A stretch of DNA of 37,105 nucleotides from assembly GCA_015522385.1 (NCBI GenBank), contig WAMJ01000301.1, positions 1-37,105 on the forward strand. The letters run 5' to 3'. Source of the stretch: Candidatus Heimdallarchaeota archaeon. GTDB taxonomy: Archaea > Asgardarchaeota > Heimdallarchaeia > Heimdallarchaeales > Kariarchaeaceae. The notes under the pieces were generated by a model, which made no database searches, was not told where the DNA came from, and saw nothing but the letters and a program-made list of their open reading frames with translations. Positions 32,250 through 37,105 of the stretch are shown piece after piece. Position 1 is the first letter of the stretch. Each line of letters begins with the position of its first letter. The position numbers and the translations under genes were made by a program.

Positions 32250-32298
32250 ATTTGATCAATACCTAATTACTTAATACAACAATATTTCTCCCTGAACT

Positions 32299-34290
32299 AT
32301 GAGTAATCCCTATCTAGAGCAGTCCTTAGGACTTCTTGGGAGATTAAATTGGGAGATGACTCCTGATCAAATTAAATCCAAAACTAATGAGATAATCCAG
32401 AAGATGCAATGCTCAATTGATAAGGTTCTGTCGTTGTCAGAGGATCAGAGGTCATTTGATAATGTCGTGAAATATCTGGAATTAGAGAACAGCAAGCTTG
32501 GCGCTGATCTTGCCTCTCTCTATTTTCCAGCTTATGTCTCAACAGATTCCGAGGTACGTGCAGCATCAAGTGAGAGTAGTAAGAAACTTTCCGAATTCCA
32601 GATTGAAGTAGTTATGAACAAGGAACTCTTCGAGGTTTATCTCAGCGTTGAAGATAGGGAGGAGAACTTGATTGACGTAGACAAACTTCTGTTAGAGCGG
32701 TCACTCAGAGACTTCCGGAGAATGGGGTTAGAGCTCTCTGAGAAAAAGCAGACTCGATTGAAGGAGATAGAACAGGAACTGTCAAAGCTAGCAATTGAAT
32801 TCCAGCAGACCTTGAATGAGGTGGATGACACCATCGTGTTCACAACTGAGGAACTTAGTGGCATACCTGATCACATGCTTAACTCCCTAAAACGAATAGA
32901 TGACGGTAATTTCGAAGTAGGTGTAACCTATCCTGAAGCTGATGTGGTTTTAGGTTACTGTAGCAATCCGAAGACAAGGGAGAGGTACTCGAAGATGTTT
33001 GGGAACAGGGCTAGGGAAGAGAATACTCCACGTCTAAAGCGGGCTCTTGAACTAAGGGACGAGAAGGCTAAGCTGATGGGTTATCATTCTCATGCGGAGT
33101 TTGCCCTTGCTATAAAAATGGCAGAGTCTCCCGAAAGAGTTGTCAGCTTCCTCGATGATCTGGAGATGAAACTTCACCCCCTCGGTTTGGAAGAATTAGA
33201 GGAGCTTGTATCACTCAAGCAAGAAGATTTTGGTGGTGAACAGAAAATCCTCTCTTCTGATTTCCGGTACTATTCAAACATCCTCAAAGATAAGAAATAC
33301 AGTGTGGACAAACAGGAGATCAAACAGTATTTCCCGACACTTTTCGTCGTGGACAAGATGCTGGAGTTCTACCAAGAGATATTCAGCTTGAAGTTCTACG
33401 AGATCGCCAATCCTCCTACATGGCACGAAGATGTCAGGGCGTTTAGTATAGTGGATAATCAAAGCTCTGAGTTCATCGGAGTCTTCTTCCTTGACCTCTA
33501 CCCTAGGAAAGGAAAATTCAGTCATGCGGCAGCATTTCCTCTTATCGGTGGATATATGAAGGAAGACGGGACATATCAAAACACAGTCGCTGCTATGGTC
33601 TGTAACTTTCCCAAGGACACAGAGGAGCAACCATCTCTCCTCAGCCATGACGAGGTGGAAACCCTCTACCATGAGTTTGGACATATTATTCACCAGACTA
33701 CTACTCGGGCAAAGTATCGCAAATTCTCTGGATCTTCAGTCTCCCGGGACTTTGTAGAAGCTCCAAGCCAAATGTTGGAAAATTGGGTCTGGGAGCCATC
33801 AATCCTCAAGGGGATATCCAAGCACTACAAGACTGGCGACCCTCTTCCAGACGAACTTATGGATAAAATGGTCAAAGCGAAAACTGCCATTGTGGGTCTT
33901 CGATACCTAAGGCAGATATTTTTTGCTACCTATGATATGACCGTTCATAACAGATGGAGTCCAGATCTTGATATAGAGACTCTCTGGGGTGAATTGCAGG
34001 AGAAAATCTCGCTTATTCCCTCCACCGAGGGTACCTTCCCCGGAGCATCCTTCGGACATATTATTGGTGGATATGATGCCGGATACTATGGTTACCTCTG
34101 GTCGGAGGTCATAGCTCAAGACCTTTATACCAGATTTGAGAAGGAGGGTGCCACCTCTAAGAAAGCGGGTCTAGATTACAGGAAATTCATTCTTGAACCC
34201 GGAAACGAGACCCCCGAAGAGAAGCTCGTTGAGAATTTCCTCGGAAGAAATTACAACAATGAAGCCTTTCTCCGCAGCCTTGGACTTTAA
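32299..34290 (+). CDS. M3A (thimet oligopeptidase-like) zinc metallopeptidase
   Basis: A 663-residue cytosolic oligopeptidase. The zinc motif is HEFGH (His458, Glu459, His462), with the third ligand Glu487 in DFVEAPSQMLENWVWE. That segment is nearly the same as in thimet oligopeptidase, neurolysin and Dcp and separates subfamily M3A from the PepF/M3B type. The helical N-terminal half (about 1-200) and the substrate-binding GGYDAGYYGYLWS segment near the C-terminus are complete, and length is normal. It should cut short peptides left by the proteasome or other proteases. There is no signal peptide. A TATA-like ACTTAATAC lies about 25 nt before the ATG, suggesting a leaderless mRNA. Confidence 0.92.
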   Translation: MSNPYLEQSLGLLGRLNWEMTPDQIKSKTNEIIQKMQCSIDKVLSLSEDQRSFDNVVKYLELENSKLGADLASLYFPAYVSTDSEVRAASSESSKKLSEFQIEVVMNKELFEVYLSVEDREENLIDVDKLLLERSLRDFRRMGLELSEKKQTRLKEIEQELSKLAIEFQQTLNEVDDTIVFTTEELSGIPDHMLNSLKRIDDGNFEVGVTYPEADVVLGYCSNPKTRERYSKMFGNRAREENTPRLKRALELRDEKAKLMGYHSHAEFALAIKMAESPERVVSFLDDLEMKLHPLGLEELEELVSLKQEDFGGEQKILSSDFRYYSNILKDKKYSVDKQEIKQYFPTLFVVDKMLEFYQEIFSLKFYEIANPPTWHEDVRAFSIVDNQSSEFIGVFFLDLYPRKGKFSHAAAFPLIGGYMKEDGTYQNTVAAMVCNFPKDTEEQPSLLSHDEVETLYHEFGHIIHQTTTRAKYRKFSGSSVSRDFVEAPSQMLENWVWEPSILKGISKHYKTGDPLPDELMDKMVKAKTAIVGLRYLRQIFFATYDMTVHNRWSPDLDIETLWGELQEKISLIPSTEGTFPGASFGHIIGGYDAGYYGYLWSEVIAQDLYTRFEKEGATSKKAGLDYRKFILEPGNETPEEKLVENFLGRNYNNEAFLRSLGL

Positions 34291-34339
34291 ACTATTCAAC
34301 TAAGGAAGGAGATTTTAACATAATTTCGTACTGGCCTTA

Positions 34340-35290
34340 ATGCCTGATAAATTTGAGCTGGCTAAATCAAATCGATCAACCTGTAAGAAGTGTAAGGAAA
34401 AGATCATGAAGGATGTGGTAAGATTCGGTGAAGAATCAGTCTTTGTCAGGGACGGAAACGAGATTAGGAGCTTCAGGTGGTACCACTTTGACTGTGCACT
34501 GGATAAGTTCAAGGAGAGAGTCCTGGAGGTAGAGGAGGGAAATGAACTACTCAATGAGGAACAGACGAAAGAGCTCACCGATATGCGGAACAAACTCGGA
34601 GCATCCGAATTCGATTTTAAGAGCATCGCTGATCTCAGCGGTGATGAAGGAATTGCTAATATCAAAGGATCAATTCTCCGTGTGATGAATCCCAGGGATC
34701 TAACAAACACTAAAGGGGAGGTGCAGACTGGAAGAATCGTGTATGTGGAGGACGAACACGGGAATCGAGGGAAGGCGGTTGTTTTCAGTGATCTTGACCT
34801 AAAGAAGGGTAGTCCGATACTCATGGTCAACTGTCACGTCCGACTCGGAGGCGACGATAAAGCTGAGGTGGTGGAAGGACCGAAGACCAAGATCTACTTT
34901 GACAAGTCTAAGGTGAATGTCACCGTCACTACAAAATATATCTCACAAGCGTGGGAAAGACCAAAAAATATTTTCTGTGTCTTCGAGATTGCACCCACAT
35001 CCAGAGCATCTTGTGTAATATGCGAGGAGAGAATAACTAAAGGAGACCTCAAACTGATCAAAGCCGTCTGGGGTGAGAACGAAAAGACCAAGGCGAAGTA
35101 TCCTCGGAAAAATAGCTACCATCCGATATGTGCACTCGAAGATGATGATGCCGAAGAATTCATCTACGAGGCTGTAACCCGTCTTTCTCCAGATTTCATC
35201 TCTGAAAATTTAGATGAATTGAATATTTTCAAATCCAAGATTAAAAATCTCACGAGAGAATACGAACTCCTCTCAAACCTCATTGAATAG
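34340..35290 (+). CDS. Protein with two PARP-type zinc fingers around an OB-fold-like domain
   Basis: A 316-residue protein. Finger 1 is Cys15-x2-Cys18-x30-His49-x2-Cys52, ending FRWYHFDC, exactly the spacing of PARP1/DNA-ligase-III zinc fingers that sense strand breaks. Finger 2 is Cys225-x2-Cys228-x32-His261-x2-Cys264, ending NSYHPIC. Between them, residues about 103-190 run IANIKGSILRVMNPRD, GRIVYVEDEHGNRGKAVVFS and SPILMVNCHVRLGG. This is the strand pattern of an RPA/SSB-type OB fold. Both fingers have basic loops (KKCKEKIMK). There is no ADP-ribosyltransferase or ligase domain. The likely role is binding broken or single-stranded DNA; this is inferred from domain content. It follows the M3 peptidase by 49 bp with its own AT-rich upstream element. 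Confidence 0.83.
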   Translation: MPDKFELAKSNRSTCKKCKEKIMKDVVRFGEESVFVRDGNEIRSFRWYHFDCALDKFKERVLEVEEGNELLNEEQTKELTDMRNKLGASEFDFKSIADLSGDEGIANIKGSILRVMNPRDLTNTKGEVQTGRIVYVEDEHGNRGKAVVFSDLDLKKGSPILMVNCHVRLGGDDKAEVVEGPKTKIYFDKSKVNVTVTTKYISQAWERPKNIFCVFEIAPTSRASCVICEERITKGDLKLIKAVWGENEKTKAKYPRKNSYHPICALEDDDAEEFIYEAVTRLSPDFISENLDELNIFKSKIKNLTREYELLSNLIE

Positions 35291-35331
35291 ACTGGTTAAC
35301 CTTAACAGAAATCAGCATATTCTTAAAAAGG

Positions 35332-35340
35332 TATATAATA
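35332..35340 (+). promoter_or_regulatory. Strong TATA box before the coiled-coil protein gene
   Basis: TATATAATA, preceded by the purine-rich AAAAAGG (BRE-like), is centred about 27 nt before the ATG at 35363. This is the clearest single archaeal promoter in the window and implies a leaderless transcript. Confidence 0.6.
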
Positions 35341-35362
35341 TCCATTAACACTTTTTCATTAG

Positions 35363-36244
35363 ATGGTAAACCCATTTGGTGAAAAGACATCCGGTTCTAA
35401 GTACGAGTGGATGGCTAAGTATGAGTCCGAGAAGAACCGAGCTGAAGCATTACAATCTCGTTTGGGTGAATTTCAGCAATTGATTCAACAGTATGAAGAT
35501 GCTTTGAATCAACTTCTCAAAGCGAAAGAGGATCTAGAGACAGACAACGGATATCTAAGGAATATGATCGCCGAGAGGGATGAGACAATTGAACAGCTCC
35601 AAGGGATGAATTCACCCATGAGGTCCTCTCCCGTAGTTGCCCCAGTTGCTGACTCCTCTACACCTCAACACGTAACTTCATCTGAAGGTATACCCATAGA
35701 GCTCGCAAATACCATTATCCCGATGATGTGTCACTTCTTCAATCAAGAGGACGAGAGATTCACAGATGGCTACCGTGACTTCGTTGAAGCAGTGATACAA
35801 ACTGGAGATACCGAGATGAAGATTATTGGACTGCTCATTAAGCACGGTGGCTCTGGACCTTACGAGAAGCTTCAACAGTCAGTGGGGTCATCCGACTTTG
35901 AATACGCTATTGACCAACTGGTAAGAAAACGCCTGATCAAACGTGTTGGAAACTTGGTAAACCTTGGGATTTCCTCAGAGGACGCTGAAATTGAAGAGTC
36001 AAAATGGAGAACCGCACCTATACCAGAGCTGATTGACATGCTGGGTAAACTAAGTACCTCACTTTCTGATGCTGAGTTGATTGAAGCAATTGAGAAATTT
36101 AGGGACTCTATCCAGAACCGTGAAATTCCCGCCACCACTATTTTCTTCTCAATTAGGAAGACGATCGAGGGAATCAAGAAGGGTGCGATCTCCCGGAAGG
36201 ATTTTGGAGAGATCCTCAAAGAGTGGAGAACAAAACTTACCTGA
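35363..36244 (+). CDS. Coiled-coil protein with a predicted winged-helix-like domain, unknown function
   Basis: Not recognised. The 293 residues begin with a heptad-rich coiled coil (about 17-82, including LLKAKEDLETDNGYLRNMI). A Pro/Ser/Val-rich linker follows (83-110). A mostly helical domain (about 110-205) contains a winged-helix-like stretch: MKIIGLLIKHGGSGPYEKLQ, then FEYAIDQLVRKRLIKRVGNL. A final helical region (about 215-293) completes it. No membrane segment or catalytic motif is seen. The winged-helix-like part could bind DNA or protein. Its strong own promoter and distinct architecture suggest an abundant structural or regulatory protein. Confidence 0.78.
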   Translation: MVNPFGEKTSGSKYEWMAKYESEKNRAEALQSRLGEFQQLIQQYEDALNQLLKAKEDLETDNGYLRNMIAERDETIEQLQGMNSPMRSSPVVAPVADSSTPQHVTSSEGIPIELANTIIPMMCHFFNQEDERFTDGYRDFVEAVIQTGDTEMKIIGLLIKHGGSGPYEKLQQSVGSSDFEYAIDQLVRKRLIKRVGNLVNLGISSEDAEIEESKWRTAPIPELIDMLGKLSTSLSDAELIEAIEKFRDSIQNREIPATTIFFSIRKTIEGIKKGAISRKDFGEILKEWRTKLT

Positions 36245-36249
36245 CCTAA

Positions 36250-36456
36250 CTAGGGCTCGAATTTCAAAATATCCCAGACCATATCGTAAACCTCCTTCGG
36301 GAGAATCTCCTCTCTCTTGTGATGTTTGACGATCATGTCATCGCATATCGCTTGGGCCTTTCTTACATGCTCCAGACTTGATATCTTGTTGTTCATCAGA
36401 TCTTGATGAATCAACCTCAGAGCAGTAATTAACTTATAATCTAATCCTTTTGTCAC
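36250..36456 (-). CDS. Small helical protein of unknown function
   Basis: A 68-residue frame starting at GTG (36456). A good Shine-Dalgarno AGGTGG lies 5 nt before it, within a tandem repeat (GGTTTAGGT twice). The sequence is regular amphipathic helix (ITALRLIHQDLMNNKISS, then HVRKAQAICDDMIVKHHKRE) with an aromatic end (VYDMVWDILKFEP), which looks like a real protein rather than a chance frame. It converges on the coiled-coil gene with a 5-bp gap. No family is recognised. Confidence 0.55.
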   Translation of the reverse strand: MTKGLDYKLITALRLIHQDLMNNKISSLEHVRKAQAICDDMIVKHHKREEILPKEVYDMVWDILKFEP

Positions 36457-36697
36457 CTAAACCACCTAAACCAATGCATCTTGGTGAGAGACGCATATTT
36501 CCCTGATTAGCGCCAAATATAAAATTAAGGGTAAATTTTTCGTGAATACAGGTGCATAACCCAAGACGCTAAGTAATATTTGAAATTAATCTCGGGACTT
36601 GTAGTAATATCTGAGCATTCCAAGTATGATTCTATATCAACGTGAAAGTCGGTTAACCTCCCCAGAAAATCGTAATAAAAATATTGCATTTGTACGA
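36457..36697. other. AT-rich gap upstream of the small helical gene
   Basis: No gene is visible in these 241 bp. They contain a perfect E2F-type octamer TTTGGCGC on the minus strand (36510-36517) next to an AT-rich TATA-like stretch (AAATATAAAATTA, 36515-36527), and several direct AT-rich runs. Nothing resembling a tRNA or terminator hairpin is seen. Confidence 0.35.
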
Positions 36698-37105
36698 TTA
36701 TGCATAGTTGTGGTAGTATGAATCAACTATCCCTGGTGGAACACCCAGATCTTTCAACTTATCTTTGATGACGATCTGGTTATTTGTATCTCCCATTTTC
36801 TCAATTATCTCATCAATAAATTCATAGTACTCCCACGGGAAGACTATCCAGTCTGTTGTCTCCTTGAAATAATAATCGGGTAATACTATCGAATGCGGCT
36901 TGTAGTGTAGTGTGACTACTTTGAATTCGAGCCCATCAATGGAGGCTAAGTAGTCGATAACCACCTTCAAACTTTTACCTGTATCTGCGACATCATCAAC
37001 AACAAGAATCTTCTTCCCCTTTATTTCATCCCCAGGATACTGCACAATGAGGGGTTTCTCATATGTCTCCCCAATTTTTCCGTAAAACTCCACCTTGATG
37101 TTGGA
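36698..37105 (-). CDS. Purine-type phosphoribosyltransferase, 5' partial
   Basis: The frame runs off the right edge, so the N-terminus is missing; about 135 residues are seen. The PRPP-binding loop KKILVVDDVADTGKSLKVVI is complete and identifies a type I phosphoribosyltransferase. The C-terminal segment WIVFPWEYYEF is typical of archaeal and actinobacterial xanthine/guanine-type enzymes in purine salvage. A GTG codon at 37093 could be read as a start, but it would leave out the N-terminal domain that every family member has, so the gene is treated as truncated by the window. The base acceptor cannot be fixed from this fragment. Confidence 0.8.
   Translation of the reverse strand, partial: SNIKVEFYGKIGETYEKPLIVQYPGDEIKGKKILVVDDVADTGKSLKVVIDYLASIDGLEFKVVTLHYKPHSIVLPDYYFKETTDWIVFPWEYYEFIDEIIEKMGDTNNQIVIKDKLKDLGVPPGIVDSYYHNYA

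Noticed and set aside
1..37105. Mobile elements, CRISPR arrays, provirus or rRNA genes
   Set aside because: No transposase, integrase, regularly spaced repeat or rRNA-like sequence was found; the RusA gene alone does not indicate a provirus.

Overview
The window reads as chromosomal DNA of an archaeon, most likely an Asgard archaeon near Heimdallarchaeia. That placement is an inference from gene content, not a phylogeny. The archaeal signs are an Mrp/NBP35 ATPase, a PAC2-type proteasome-assembly-chaperone homologue, an NpdG-like F420:NADP oxidoreductase, a stand-alone RibD-C/RIB7 reductase, and BRE/TATA-like promoters about 20-35 nt before many start codons with little Shine-Dalgarno signal. 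The eukaryote-like signs are an E2F/DP-type winged helix with an intact RRxYD motif, a protein with two PARP-type zinc fingers around a probable OB fold, and a LURP-one/tubby-like protein. MenB, DUF420 and a 12-helix membrane protein resembling haem-copper oxidase subunit I or NnrS point to quinone-linked respiration. The G+C content is moderate. I see no insertion sequence, CRISPR array, rRNA or convincing tRNA.

Layout. 1-7.1 kb: the end of a LURP-one-like gene, Mrp ATPase, a LigB/MEMO-fold protein, a 433-bp gap, a GltD-type flavoprotein, a 572-aa helical orphan, a RusA-type resolvase and a HAD phosphatase. 7-11.2 kb: a TPR protein and a duplicated-domain surface protein, divergent from a mirrored promoter, then imidazolonepropionase. 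11.1-16 kb: an unassigned membrane protein with a Cys-Cys pair downstream of a surface DUF3179 protein, PAC2, an F420 oxidoreductase translationally close to an orphan response regulator, a small Sel1-like protein and a RibD-C reductase. 16.2-20.1 kb: one very large surface protein with a cytosolic zinc ribbon. 20.2-21.5 kb: a two-gene DNA-repair/regulator operon (E2F-like protein plus MutY/Mig-type glycosylase). 21.6-23.8 kb: a membrane-anchored alpha/beta hydrolase and a membrane protein built of three repeats.

24-31.6 kb is almost entirely minus strand: RidA, a tandem family of small four-helix membrane proteins including one truncated copy, MenB, a penicillin-acylase-type Ntn hydrolase, a 12-helix membrane protein and a DinB-fold protein. 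31.8-36.2 kb is plus strand: DUF420, a thimet-type M3 peptidase, the double PARP-finger protein and a coiled-coil protein. The window ends with a small orphan and a partial phosphoribosyltransferase.

The genes most worth following are the E2F-like/glycosylase operon and the PARP-finger/OB protein, both of which suggest DNA-damage or chromosome-state functions built from parts best known in eukaryotes. Several promoters carry clear inverted repeats around the TATA position (response regulator, menB, the TPR/surface pair, the E2F-like gene). These look like operators but are untested.
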